Source: Oncomelania hupensis
Taxonomy: Eukaryota > Mollusca > Gastropoda > Littorinimorpha > Pomatiopsidae
Assembly (NCBI GenBank): GCA_036898135.1
Contig: CM072522.1
Location: forward strand, 3,303,421 to 3,367,420
Direction of reading: 5' to 3'
Length of the DNA stretch: 64,000 bases
Part shown: in pieces, positions 21,791 through 31,986 of the stretch
How the letters are laid out: every line of letters starts with the position of its first letter
How positions within the stretch are numbered: position 1 is the first letter of the stretch
Notes under the pieces: generated by a model
Databases searched by the model: none
Seen by the model: only the letters and a program-made list of their open reading frames with translations
Told to the model about the DNA's origin: nothing
Made by a program: the position numbers and the translations under genes

Positions 21791-22427
21791 TCCGGTTTGT
21801 GTCATGCTCATGCATATTCATGACCGGTTCAGCTCTCCGATTTCCAGTATCTTTGGGAGTACTGGCTTCCGGATCGGGTGGGGTCCACGTTGTTGACCCT
21901 GCTTCCGTTTCTGGTTTCGCTGAGGTTGATTTACGGTCAGGACATGATGATCTGGTGATGCTTTCTCCAGATTCTATTGATGTTCATCGGTGGACGATAA
22001 CTTTTCTGGGTTGTCACAGGACCCTGTTGGCTTGGACGGGTCCGATAGACAGTCTCTTTCTCTGGACTCTGTCTATTGAAGGCGCCGTTCACCAAGCTTC
22101 GCTCTTTTTTCCCAGGTAATGGAGGAAGTTGCGATTCCTCGCCTTCTATACTATCCATTTGGGCGGGGCCCCTGGCATTTGCCGAGTCTGTTGATGCTCG
22201 GTTTTCCCTCTAGGAATCTCCTTGCATCAAAATTTTTTGTTGGTTGGGACCTTTTCTAAGGCTGAGATGCTTGGAAAGGGTGAGGCTCCGTCCTCTTCGG
22301 TTTAGGCACACAGCTTAGTTCCTATGTGAGCAGCACTGTTTAATGCCTCCACATTTTGCTTGCTGCAGGCTATTTATAGCTTGCCTGCACTTGCATGCAC
22401 ACTCCCTTTCAGTGAAAGGAAGCATCG

Positions 22428-23181
22428 GTGAAGATGCTTATAGCTAGCCTGGCTGACTTAACCTCAAATCTAAAAGCTTTGGTTGAGTCACTGTGGCGGA
22501 GGTTCCTCTACGGGCACTTTTGCGAGTTTGAACTCGCAGGCTCGCTGACGCTCTGGTGGCGGCTCTGTCTTCTGCTCTTTTTCGGAGCAAGTGTCAGGGA
22601 CAGTGTGTCCATCAGTTTGGTAAGATCTTTGTTACAGGCCCTCAATGCCTATGTCATTCAGGGTTGCAGATCTCAGGTTATCGCCTATGTCGACTTGCTT
22701 CTTGCTCGTCGCGACGCTCCTTTATAAGTATTAATCAGACAGAGCGGTGTCGCTTTTGCCTATGCACTTGTCCTCCTTGCTTCGAGTGGGGCCTTTGGTG
22801 GCCCGCACTTTTTTTGGTCCTTACGCTCATGTGGCTGTTTGTGATCAGTCTGAGTGAACCAAGTCTGGCGTTTTTCGCCCTCTGGGCTCAGCCTGCTCAA
22901 AGGCCCCTCCTCCCTTTTCTAGGGGAGGTCGAGGTCCCCGTTTCCCTCTCTTCCTTAGTCAGGGTTCCAGGTCACTTTGACCATGATTGCTCGTTCTGTG
23001 GAAGGCAAGGCGTGCTTCCTCTTCCCATGGCAGGGTTGGTGTAGGTGACAGGCCTCAGCTTAAGGGGTTTCCCCCTTGTTGGCTGGCCCCAGTTGTTCAC
23101 CCTACAGTTTTTTTTAACCCTTCTCGAGGGAGTCTGGGCTCGCCAGTTTTACTCGTGGCTCGATCTCTCCCCAGCAAGCAC
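22428..23181 (+). pseudogene. DIRS Gag-like to RT linker, decayed
   Basis: Short plus frames start with MKMLIASLADLTSNLKALVE followed by SLWRRFLYG. They are broken by stops and frameshifts. Position between the terminal repeat and RT suggests Gag sequence, but I do not recognise a domain. It ends at the 14-bp duplicated site CTCCCCAGCAAGCA. Confidence 0.4.
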
Positions 23182-23868
23182 CCCTTGGGGTCATGAGCAA
23201 TCTTGCCACTGTAGATTGTTCTAACCTATAAAGGGAAAAGTGAAAGCCCCAGTTGAAAACCTGTCTTTCCTTTATAGGCATGACCGATTCACTGCGGCAA
23301 CAGTACCCCTGTTGGAGTGCCGGGGGTTTCAGTATAAATAGTATCCCCACTTTCTGGAAATTTAGTGCTTTAAATTCCCACTGTCGCTGTCTTCCTCATT
23401 TGCTCTTTCCCATTCCTGCTCTGCCCTATCACTCTGCTATACTATCTTCTTCTTCGCTAGATCAATGACCTACCTTTTTTCTTGAAAACTCTTCCTGGAC
23501 AAGACTCCTTGTTTGTGTATGAGGTCTGTTGGATCAGCTTGGGAGTATTGGACGCTTTCTGCCGGGTGGTCGCTAGGGCTTCCTATGATGTTATTATTTA
23601 GCAATATAGGCATTTTATATGTATGTGTTTTGTTGATAATTTATAATGATGTTTGTATTCTATTTTGTTTTTGTAACCGGGGGTTCGATTAGTTGGGGTA
23701 AAGCCTCAGCCGTCCCCTGCGTGGGATGTCTTTATTGTAAAGTGACTGGCCGGTGGAGGGCATTCAGTTTTCCCACTAGGGTTGTTTCAGCAGATCTTTT
23801 ATGCGGATCGGGGGATTTGGCTCGGAAGAGTCCGCTGGACCTAAAGCAACAATCAATCAATCAATCAA
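23182..23868 (+). mobile_element. Truncated non-LTR element with (CAAT)n tail
   Basis: A 687-bp insertion in the DIRS element, flanked by a 14-bp direct repeat CTCCCCAGCAAGCA (23168-23181 and 23869-23882). It ends in GGAAGAGTCCGCTGGACC, then TAAAGCAACAATCAATCAAT. The last ~45 bp before the tail are shared with the I-like LINE at 35475-38727 and with the 147-bp insert at 47878. A GGGGTTCGATTAG block at 23682 resembles a pol III box B. It may be a SINE or a 5'-truncated LINE; one short frame reads INDLPFFL, a weak RT-like trace. Confidence 0.7.
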
Positions 23869-23959
23869 ACTCCCCAGCAAGCAGCGGGGTGCAAGATGTG
23901 TTATGGTCAGGGTTCTATTTCAAGGGGGTTCTCTTCAGCCCTCTCTTGTTGCTACCCTC

Positions 23960-24620
23960 CCTCTTCCCAACCCCCTGAGCTCTCCAGAGGCTCAGATGGT
24001 TCTGGTTTGGGAGGTGGCAGCCCTTCTGCAAAAGGGTGCTAAGAGGAGGTCTGTTGTCCGCAATCCCCGGGGTTTGTGGTCGCCTCTTCGTCATTCCCAA
24101 GGCCTCCGGTGGTTGGCGTCCAGTATTAGTTCAATTACTCTGAACTTTTTCTGTGGCATGTCCGCTTTCGCATGCAAACTCCCGCATCGATACGGGAGTC
24201 TCTGCGCTCAGGGATTGGGCAACCTCCCTAGGTCTTATAGACGCTTTTTCATGTGTCTATTTTTCCTCTTCGCAGACACTGGCTTCCCTTCATCTGCTAT
24301 GATCAGAATTCTCAGTTCAGAGCCCCTCCCCTTCAGGCTGTCACTCAGTCCATGGGTGTTCACGAGGATTGTCAAAGAACTCGATGCCATGGTATGCGGG
24401 CTCAGTTTGCGGTTCTCCGTTTCCTAGACTGGTTAGTCAAGGTGAGTGCTCACGTTCTCTGCCTTGAGCATATCAGTCTAGTCCTCCTTTGGACACGGCA
24501 TTTAGAGTTCTCGGCTTGCCTTCACTAGTCCGAGTTGTCTTTGTCCCAGGTTTTGCAAACCTGGGAGCGTTGTTCGACACTCGAACTGGTCAGTCCGCTC
24601 GTTAGCTCATCAGTTTAGAT
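23960..24620 (+). pseudogene. DIRS-like reverse transcriptase, frameshifted
   Basis: Reading across frames gives EVAALLQKGAKR, NPRGLWS, IPKASGGWRPVL-like sequence (near 24095), then DRHWLPFICYDQNSQFRAPP with the overlapping frame FRLSLSPWVFTRIVKELDAM, DWLVKVSAHVLCLEHISLVL and LSQVLQTWERCST. These follow the order of DIRS RTs (LxxKGA, VIPKASGGWRPVLDLS, FRALPFGLSLAPWIFTR, LDDWL, HLGF). At least three frameshifts separate the blocks. Confidence 0.7.
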
Positions 24621-25129
24621 GCCTCAGCCTTTTGCTTATGCGTGGAGGTTCGTGAAGTCGTTTCAGCAAGTGTTGTAGCTTTTGGGGTCGTTCGATCCTA
24701 AGATTCATGCATTTTTTGGCATTCTGGTGGATGTAGACTTTAAACATGTTGGTTCAGTCTGGCTTCGTTCTTGCTCGAGTTCCTAGCTTGAACCCTTTTC
24801 CTGGTGGACATTCCCCAGTGGGGTTTGTTTGTCCCTTCTTCCTTCTGTTGCTTAAATCGGTCCCAGTGGCAGCTAACTGTCCAGTTCCGGGCTCTTCGTG
24901 AGTGTTTGTATCGCTCACCAGGGAAGAGGAGGTTGTTTCTCTCTCTCTGTCAGCCCATGGTTTTCTAGAGATATAGCAAACCTATTCTAGAGATGTGGAT
25001 AGCAACAGTCATCTGTGGGGCATACGTTCGATTATCTTAGAGTAACGAGAGAGACTGGGGTTGTGCTCTTCCCCTCTCTCTTCGGCTGGTGCTCCTGAGA
25101 TTATGGCATGCGCAGCTTTAACAGTTCTT

Positions 25130-25265
25130 CATTCAGTCCGAATGGAGTCTGTGTTAGAGGCTTATCTAAGGGTCTCTTGCCGTACTAGAGGAGATGGCTC
25201 CTTTGTTGTCAGTTTAGTGGTTGCTGCTCAGCAGTCTTTTGGCCATTTTTTCTGCTTGATTAAAA
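25130..25265 (+). pseudogene. DIRS tyrosine recombinase C-terminal trace
   Basis: The plus frame reads LEAYLRVSCRTRGDGSF, then VVSLVVAAQQSFG, which resembles the C-terminus of DIRS recombinases. The catalytic R-H-R-Y block upstream was not found in an open frame. The call rests mainly on position just before the internal complementary region. Confidence 0.4.
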
Positions 25266-25298
25266 CAAGTTGCTTCCCTTCGTCCTTTTTGTGCTAAT

Positions 25299-25395
25299 CT
25301 GCATTTGTGAGTAATGGTATAGTATGTGAAATTAATATTAACATTTTTTCTCTACTTTTATTATTAATAAGCATACTTACCATGACTCACATCTA
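25299..25395. repeat. DIRS internal complementary region
   Basis: GGTATAGTATGTGAAATTAA at 25312-25335 is the inverse of the left end at 20008-20026. TTTATTATTAATAAGCATA at 25357-25375 is the inverse of the right end at 25572-25597. The two inverse ends lie directly next to each other, as in the circle-junction template used in the DIRS replication model. Confidence 0.85.
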
Positions 25396-25414
25396 ATTTC
25401 CCTCCCTTCTCCCC

Positions 25415-25607
25415 ACAGTGCCAAATAAGTCCTGAGGTTTGTGGCTATTGCCGTGAGCTCTGCGGGTGGGCACTGTAGCACTGGGTGCACGGGATTTGGT
25501 AGTGCAAGGGAAGCAAATCTATGGTTGTTTTTCGGAATTAACTTCCGTTTTGATTTGTTGCATTTGTGAGTCATGCTTATGCTTATTAATAATAAATTTA
25601 GAGAAAC
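25415..25607 (-). repeat. Right inverted terminal repeat of the DIRS element
   Basis: The reverse complement matches the left repeat over GCATGACTCACAAATGC, CAAAACGGAAGTTAATTC, CTTGCACTACCAAATCCC and GAGCTCACGGCAATAGCC, with scattered substitutions and small gaps. Confidence 0.85.
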
Positions 25608-25786
25608 CATTTTAATTTATTAACTCACATGCAATGGAAGTCTATTTTTACTTATGGCAGTATATTGATTATTAATAAATGTCATGTGTTTACTTTGGTT
25701 TTGTGGAATTTGTTTGATTGCAGTCATCACAGTCAGTACATCTAAGCCACTATTCTTGATTCCCATACCTGCCCTGTGTATTTCAG

Positions 25787-25886
25787 GATCCAGATGTCCC
25801 CAAGCAGGATATTTTCCAGTGCCTGATGTCCTGGAACAATGAGCTCAGATGCAAAACGAAGACATGCACATTCTCCAACCAGAAAG
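25787..25886 (+). CDS. Host exon candidate 2
   Basis: A 100-bp segment follows a TGTGTATTTCAG acceptor and precedes a GTACATTT donor. The only open frame reads DPDVPKQDIFQCLMSWNNEL, then RCKTKTCTFSNQK, and starts at phase 0, which matches the end of candidate exon 1. It is Cys-containing and has no transposon similarity that I recognise. The host gene was not identified, and the following exons are not evident in the repeat-filled sequence downstream. Confidence 0.55.
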
Positions 25887-25996
25887 GTACATTTTATCTT
25901 ATTAGAATTGCAATCATTTTGGTTTAGTTGGTACAATGAATAAATAAATGAAAATCTGTTACTTAAATAAACACTTTCATACACAAAGTGTGATCA

Positions 25997-26302
25997 CTAT
26001 CCTATCCTATCCTATCATTTCCCTTAACTCGAAAGTCGTTGGGGCACCACAGATGATCGTTTAACCAGCAAACTCCATCTTTCTCTGTCCTCGGCAACCC
26101 TCATGTTTGCTGGGTCAGTCGATTCTTAAATGTTTTTCTCCCACCTCTTTTTCTGTCTCTTTCTTCTTCTGCCTCCTTGCACCATGCCTTGCAATATGGT
26201 CTTTGCAAGGCCTCTTGCTCTGGTGACGTGGCCATTCCATTGGAGTTTCCACTATGAGCATGTCATCGTGTTGTCCAATGGCTCGTGTGATAGTCTGTCA
26301 GA
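25997..26302 (-). repeat. RTE-like LINE 3' fragment, copy 2
   Basis: The last ~300 bp of the element seen at 14867-18165, with TATCC tail units at 25997-26012 and the GGCACCACAGATGATCGTTT block. It is 5' truncated at the tail of copy 3. Confidence 0.75.
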
Positions 26303-28310
26303 CTATCCTATCCTGTCCTATCCAATCCCGTAACTCGAAAGTCATTGGGGAAACACAGATGATCGTTTAACCAGTGTACTCCATCTTTCTCTGTCTCAGC
26401 AATCCTCATGGCTTCATTTGATGTCAAGCCAGTCCATTCTCAAATGTTGTCCTCCCACTTTTTTTTCTGTCTCCCTCTTTGTAGCTTGGTCTTTGCAAGC
26501 CTGATGATCTGGTGACATGGCCATATGAATGAATGAATGAATGAATGAAATGTAAATTTATACGCCTACCCTTTTACAAGCCCTAGGCGTTTACAATGGC
26601 AAACATTAACACATTCAGACATACAATACAATCTGACCAAACACAGAAGTTGTGTAATATGAAGAGGAAAATTTAGTGAGGAAGATGGAAGAGATGAGTT
26701 TTTAAAGAGGTTTTGAATGACAGCATAGAAGTGGAGTGATGGAGTGAATGAGGGAGTTTATTCCAGATAGATGGGCCTGGTAGGAAAAGGTGCGCTGGCC
26801 ATAGGTTTTGGTGCGTACGGTTGGGATTTTAAAAAGACGGGTATCTGCAGAAGATCTAAGAGAGCGATTGGGGAATAGGTTTCGAAAAGGTCGGAGAGAT
26901 AGCTGGGAGAAGTCAGGTCAAAATTTCTGAAGCAGAGTGTAGAAATTTTGTGCTGGATTCTGTGCTGTACTGGCAGCCAGTGAAGGGTTTGAAGAAGAGG
27001 AGTTATGTGGTTGTATTTAGAGGAGCGAAAAATGAGGCGGGCAGCATGATTCTGAACATGCTGAAGCTTATCAATGATATAGTTGGGAGAGCCAGAGAGA
27101 AGGGAATTACAATAGTCAAGACGGGAAAGAACAAAGGCGCATAGCAGAGTTTTGGTTGCCTCATCAGTGAGGAGATGGCAAATGGAAGCAATGCGACGGA
27201 TTTTGAGGAAGCAGGTACGACAGACGTTAGCAACATGCTGATGAAAGGAGAGGGATTGGTCAAGAGTGATGCCTAAGTTACGGATGGTGGGAAGGAGTGA
27301 TGGAAGAGCCGTTCAGATCGACGGACGAAAGAAGGACAGTGTGTTTTATGTATTTCTTGGGAGAGAACAGAATGAGTTCGGTTTTGTCTTCATTAAGCTT
27401 CAGCTTGTTAAGCTTGCCATACCATCTGAGTTTCTGTTTCTTCACCACTGTGAGCATGTCATCATGTGTTGTCCAATGGCTTGTGTGATGGTCTGTCGGA
27501 CTTCGTCGTTGGTGATATGCTGGGTATAGGAAATGCCCAGAAGTCTTCTGTAGCACCTCATCCCCATGCTTTGTATTCTTCGTTTGAGATCTGCTGTGAG
27601 GGTCCATGTTTTGCAAGCATATAGGAAGATGGAGATGACAAGGGAGTGCAGCAGCCTTACCTTGGAATGTAGACTGATGGTCCTGTCTTACCAAATAGGC
27701 TTCAACTTGTCAGGGCAGCAGTTGTTTGTGCGATCCTGGAGTAGACTTCCTGTCAGGACCCATTGTCTGATGCAATGGCTCCTAAATATTTAAAGCTATG
27801 CACCATGTTGAAGGATTGACCTTGGACTTTGATGTCCGTGTGGATGTCATTGGTGGTGTTGGTCATCATTTTGGTCTTCTCTTCACTTATTTCCATTCCA
27901 AAGGCTCTGGAGGTGGTGTCAAGCCTCTGTACCAGCTGTTCAAGTTCTTGTTCCTCTCCAGCCAATCCATCAAAGAAATCCGCAAAATGGAGGCTGGAGA
28001 TTGCTCTACCCCTCCCCCCATATGCTGACTGTACCTTTGTGATCTGCAAGAGCATTTGACATGATGCGCTCTAAGAAGATGTTGAAGAGTGTAGGAGAGA
28101 GTAGACATTTTTGACGCACACCCATTGTTGTTCTGAACCAGTTCCCAATGGTGCTGTTGTGGAGGACTGCACTGGTAGCCTTGTCATACAATCTTTCGAT
28201 GACTTCAGTAATGTTAGGGCTGATGTTGTACACTCTCATAGTTGCCTACAGAGCTGCATGCCAGACTTGGTCGAACGCTTTCTTGGTCTACAAAAGTCTA
28301 CCAAAAGTAT
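26303..28310 (-). pseudogene. RTE-like LINE, copy 3 (interrupted)
   Basis: The RT 3' half of the same family, starting with a TATCC/TGTCC tail at 26303 and running up to about 28310. RT motif C, FADDID in copy 1, is FADFFDGLAGEE here, so the catalytic Asp pair is lost. FKYLGAIASDNGS follows. A CR1-like fragment interrupts it at about 26524-27414, flanked by GCCATA on both sides. It is inactive. Confidence 0.75.
26524..27414 (-). pseudogene. CR1/Jockey-like LINE 3' fragment
   Basis: The minus strand is open for about 200 codons without an ATG: LNKLKLNEDKTELILFSPKK, RNLGITLDQSLSFHQHVANV, FVLSRLDYCNSLLSG, LQHVQNHAARLIFRSS, HITPLLQTLHWLPV. This is the RT thumb and C-terminal region of CR1/Jockey-group elements. 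One frameshift occurs near 26880. The 3' tail is ATTC units at 26526-26548. It is 5' truncated and inserted in an RTE relic, with GCCATA at both edges. Confidence 0.8.
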
Positions 28311-28563
28311 GATCACAGTGCTTGTAAGAAAAACAACAATCAAGTCAAGTCAAGAAATCTTTTCATTCACCACAACTGCAGTAAAAAATTGGCATATTAC
28401 TTATAATATTACCACACACAGCATACAGGCCGCTCTTAATCTGATGACTAACCCACACAGCCTGAACCTAAAAATAACCTGCTTTGACCTCGCATAGACA
28501 GCTTGCTTCCAGAATCCTTCAATGGTATCTTGATAACAAAGAAGATGATGTGCATTTCTCTCA
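28311..28563. other. Spacer with CAAGT repeat
   Basis: CAAGTCAAGTCAAG near 28338 may be another LINE tail. Otherwise nothing was recognised. Confidence 0.35.
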
Positions 28564-29486
28564 CAGGACTGCCTACAGTTACAATTTTCCGTATTTTGTT
28601 ACGGAAATTATCAACAAATGACCTTTGCTACGGAAAGTATGGAGACTAAACAAAAGTTACGGAAACAAGAATCTGTTTACTTTTTTTTTTTTTTAATACC
28701 AAGCACTATCATTTGCTTGCTCTTACTTATACGAAGCGGAGTAGCAGACAGCCGGAAGTTGTGGAGTTTTGTCTTTAAACGGAAGCTGCTTCAGAGCATG
28801 CGCGAATATTACCTTCATACCGAGGTTGCACTTTTCAAACATGGCGAAGCGAGTTTCAGATACTGTGCTTGATTCTGTTCTAATAGAGGTCGAAACAGAC
28901 AGCGAGTCTGACGGAGAGAAAACGCTACCAAAAGAAATAAAGACACTAAAGAGACAACAATCGTTTCGTGACAAATATTCTAAAAAGTTTCCGTACCTTT
29001 CAGTGGGAAAAAAAGTTGCAACTTTCGCATACTGCAAACGGTGTGACAGCCAGTTTTCAATAGCGCATGGTGGATTTGACGATTGTCAAAGGCATTGTAT
29101 TAAATAAATAAAAAATTGGATAACGAGAAGAAACGTGCAGAAGTCATGCTAGTTGATACGGTGACAGATTTAAATATCTCCATAAAATTCTCTGGATACT
29201 TTTAATAATGTTTCCTGACTCTAAACTTGCAAAAAACATTCAGTGTGGTGGAAGCAAAGGGACTGCCATTCTCAAAGAAATTTCCCCCCCCCCCCCCCCC
29301 CCAAAAAAAAAAAAAAAGTATTATTCTCAAAGATTGCAATTTTTGTGACCGTACATGGGAACAACGCTATTAGTTCTTGAACATCCTTTTTTATTGATAA
29401 CCGCGAGTGTCCCTGAAAATTTTCTTGTGTCCCTGATTTTCGGAGCTTGTGTTACTGATTCTTAATTTGACAGGTAGGCAGCTCTG
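28564..29486 (+). mobile_element. DNA transposon of the CAG...CTG family, element 1
   Basis: The ends CAGGACTGCCTAC and (inverted) GGTAGGCAGCTCTG bound a segment with TACGGAAA repeats near the left end. A short N-terminal transposase-like frame lies inside at 28841-29107. A 6-bp target duplication is not clear here, unlike elements 2-5, so the boundary may be off by a few bases. The rest of the coding region is missing or broken by a long C/A run at 29283-29318. Confidence 0.6.
28841..29107 (+). pseudogene. Zinc-finger N-terminus of a transposase (element 1)
   Basis: From the ATG at 28841: an acidic start, then KKFPYLSVGKKVATFAYCKR, CDSQFSIAHGGFDDCQRHC and a stop. The C-x2-C ... H-x4-5-H/C pattern with FSIAHGG is shared with element 2 (ADFSIQHGGFHDVRRHVNG). 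It resembles the BED-like or TTF-type finger at the start of hAT-like transposases. About 89 codons remain and no catalytic core is present. Confidence 0.55.
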
Positions 29487-29573
29487 CAGTCTCATCATGT
29501 TTGCTTTGTGTAGCAGCATTTGTAAACTTTGCTTGACTCAGTTTGTGTGTTAAGTTAGAGAGATAATCAATCT

Positions 29574-29670
29574 CTACGTTGTGTTTGATTTTTTACGATT
29601 CTGAATAAATAAGTTTTTAAAAAATAATTTATTGTGTTGAACGAGACAGTGTTTGTTTGAGATTCTCCTT
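29574..29670. other. AT-rich spacer
   Basis: No feature was recognised; it lies just before repeat R copy 2. Confidence 0.3.
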
Positions 29671-30250
29671 GTCGCGTCACCCGAGCGGGTGCTGCGACGT
29701 TCAGCCCAAACAACGAGTGGTAGGAATAGAAACTCAAATAAAAGAACTAACGCAAAATGCCAGATGAACAATCACACTCTTTTATTTAACAAGGGCACAC
29801 ACACACAGGATAAATGGGATACTAAACCACCCTCCACCCCTATCAAGACCCCCAATCCAGTATTTACTAAACAATTACCTCCCTTGTCTAACTGAAACCC
29901 CAGAACTATACACAACAAACTGCCCACAACAATATGCAACAATAATGACAATCAGTTAAATTCCAAATAAACACAATTCAAAGTTAAATCCACAATCAGA
30001 AAAGAATCTTGAAATTCAATCGTATGGAATTAGCTAGCTTTATAGTTCAAAGTCAATGTTCGAAACCTAACTATCGATTAATTGAGCTCAAAGTACTACT
30101 GCAGTTAATTACTCAGGTAAAGAAAGTAATTTATACTAGATATGTTTTTAGGTGTGTGAATGCGAGTCTGTATGTGTGTGGATGCGGTGTAGCTGGGGTC
30201 CTGTAGCCGATGGATAGCCTCGTCCGAAGCAACGGCAGGTCCAGCCGGTG
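29671..30250 (+). repeat. Interspersed repeat R, copy 2
   Basis: Aligns with 14428-14740: GTCGCGTCACCCGAGCGG, CAACGAGTGG, ACTCTTTTATTTAACAAGG, ATTACCTCCCTTGTCTAAC. It continues, interrupted by DNA transposons, towards 35230, where non-coding sequence remains between insertions. The family might be a long non-autonomous element serving as a landing pad for transposons 2-4. No coding sequence was identified. Confidence 0.5.
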
Positions 30251-30256
30251 ATGGAG

Positions 30257-31557
30257 CAGGGTTGCCAACCACTACGGAATTTCCGTAGTTTACTCCGGAA
30301 ATGAATACGCGGCTACGGAGCTACGCAAATCGAAAATTTACTACGGAAAGTCGATTTTCGACGATAGTATTACAATTTTAACGAGTTTTATTGAGCGCCT
30401 GTGCCTCCCGTAGCACCTCAAGGTCACAGTCATTCGGTTTACGTGCACAGTGTAATAGATCACGCTCCCAGTGCATGTTAGGAAATTCGACCAATCACCG
30501 TGAAGTGGTTTTGCAAACGGCCAATCGGTGCACAAAACCTCGACCTTTCCGTGGGGTCACGTTCTACAGCGCGTGAAGAAAAGTTTGTGTGCGGCGTATT
30601 TTGAATCCATGATGCCAAAAAGAAAGAAAACTAGCGATGAAAGCCCAGAAAAAAAGAAGAGGACAGCAAATCAAGAGTACAGGAAAGAGTATTCTGAAAA
30701 ATTTCCGTGCATCACTGCGTCATCGAGATCAAAACACAGCGTGGCAGATTTTAGCATTCAACATGGCGGCTTCCACGATGTGAGGCGACACGTGAATGGC
30801 AACCGTCACAAAAGTCGTTGCCCTGATCCAGAAAAGTTAGTCCCTGTTCAGTCGGTAGCCACCTTCTTCAAGCCCGATATTGATCTCTCAATAATTCGTG
30901 CGGAAACACTCTTCACGACCTTCGTTGTGGAGCACAATCTGCCTGCGTCTGTAGCAGATCACTTCAGTAAGTTAGTGAAGGCAATGTTCCCGGACTCCCA
31001 AGTTGCCAAGAGCTTTGCATGTGGGCGAACAAAAACTGGACATATAATACGAACGCTAGCAGAAGAGGCGGTTAAGGAGGCAAGCACTGCCATGGAATCT
31101 AGTCCATTTGTGCTAGCCACTGACGGCAGCCAGGAAGTGGGGAGGGGGGGGGGGAGTTTTTTTTTCTTTTAGAAAAAACAGAACAGATTTCAGGTCCTTG
31201 CTCAGCCCAGAGCAACTGGAGGCTGTTCTTGTGCTGAAAACAAAACTGCAAGGCACTCCATGCTATGACTCAAAGCTATCTGACAATTTGCTGAGAAAGT
31301 GCAAGGCTGCCACCAGATTGGGCCTTGCTAAAGACTAGACATGTTCCCAGAGAGAGAATAGAGCAAGTTCAATAAATGTGGAGTATTGTATGAAGTGTTT
31401 CATCTTTCCTTGCAACCGTGCTTGTTTAGTAGTGTGTGTGTATGCATGTCTTCGTTTAAAAAAAAATGCGAGGACATATGGCTACTGAAAATGTCATAAA
31501 ACTACTGAAATTCAGAATTTTTACTACTGAAAACTTTTTTTGAGGTTGGCAACTCTG
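30257..31557 (+). mobile_element. DNA transposon of the CAG...CTG family, element 2
   Basis: A 1301-bp element with ends CAGGGTTGCCAACC and GGTTGGCAACTCTG, flanked by a perfect 6-bp duplication ATGGAG (30251-30256 and 31558-31563). Subterminal TACGGAAA/TACTGAAA repeats occur on both sides. It carries a partial transposase frame (30609-31172). A 6-bp duplication excludes typical hAT (8 bp), Harbinger and Mariner. IS3EU-like or Dada-like superfamilies are candidates from the reported duplication lengths. Confidence 0.8.
30609..31172 (+). pseudogene. Partial transposase with N-terminal zinc finger (element 2)
   Basis: From the ATG at 30609 (the open frame extends upstream to 30528): a basic MPKRKK start, then YRKEYSEKFPCITASSRSKH, SVADFSIQHGGFHDVRRHV, NRHKSRCP. 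Next come FTTFVVEHNLPASVADHFSK, FPDSQVAKSFACGRTKTGHI and SSPFVLATDGS. The finger lacks the first Cys pair seen in element 1. The middle part resembles a large animal family of domesticated and transposon-encoded hAT-like proteins. A G-run at 31141-31155 ends the frame, and the catalytic core is deleted. Confidence 0.6.
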
Positions 31558-31563
31558 ATGGAG

Positions 31564-31986
31564 GGTCACTCCGAGCAGTGGCGCCGACAACAAAAGGGGT
31601 ACGTAACGGTGGTGGCAGTGAGCCCAGGCAACATCCACACCCCCCCAGCGGCAAGGGTAGAGGTCTCAAAGTTGACGTCACCCGTCACAGTGGTACCGCA
31701 GAGACACGTAGGAGTCGCAGAATTATATCCCTAGTAGGGGCATAACAGTGTGGTATCAGTAGATAAAACAGAGGATAATCGGTGGACAAAGGTGGAAAAT
31801 CGAAGCCCAATCTGTGGACAAATAAGAAGTCTCACTAGTTTGTCCACAACAACTTAAACACTTCATAACAGACTACGCCTTTCGCCATCTGCCATCTTGA
31901 CCTGTCTATACATGCATCTCAAAGTACAATGCATTTCTTCATTCTATAATTTATCTCTTTCATGACACATGGTTGTCTATACAAAT
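31564..31986. other. Non-coding segment between DNA transposons
   Basis: No gene was recognised. The part around CATCTTGACCTGTCTATA (31888-31910) matches 63825-63850 near the window end, so it belongs to an interspersed repeat. Confidence 0.4.

Larger units (their letters stand above)
20006..25607 (+). mobile_element. Degenerate DIRS-type retrotransposon
   Basis: A 5.6 kb element with imperfect inverted termini (about 20006-20210 and 25415-25607) and, just inside the right end, an internal complementary region at 25299-25395. That region is the reverse complement of the left extreme end joined to the reverse complement of the right extreme end. This arrangement is the hallmark of DIRS1-like tyrosine-recombinase retrotransposons. 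A DIRS-like RT is recognisable at 23960-24600, and a fragment resembling the recombinase C-terminus at 25130-25260. Many stops and frameshifts show it is dead. A second element at 23182-23868 interrupts it. No target duplication is expected or seen. Confidence 0.8.

Noticed and set aside
21191..21896. Long overlapping plus-strand frames (145 and 220 codons) in the DIRS region
   Set aside because: They arise from tandem repeats of TTCCGGT-type sequence, overlap in different frames and show no domain. I treat them as part of a repeat expansion, not as genes.
22700..22735. DIRS tyrosine recombinase start
   Set aside because: Short Arg-rich frames near here lack the R-H-R-Y pattern; the region lies before RT, where Gag is expected.
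28769..29107. Host zinc-finger gene
   Set aside because: The finger matches those in transposon elements 2 and 4 and sits between inverted ends, so it is transposon-derived.
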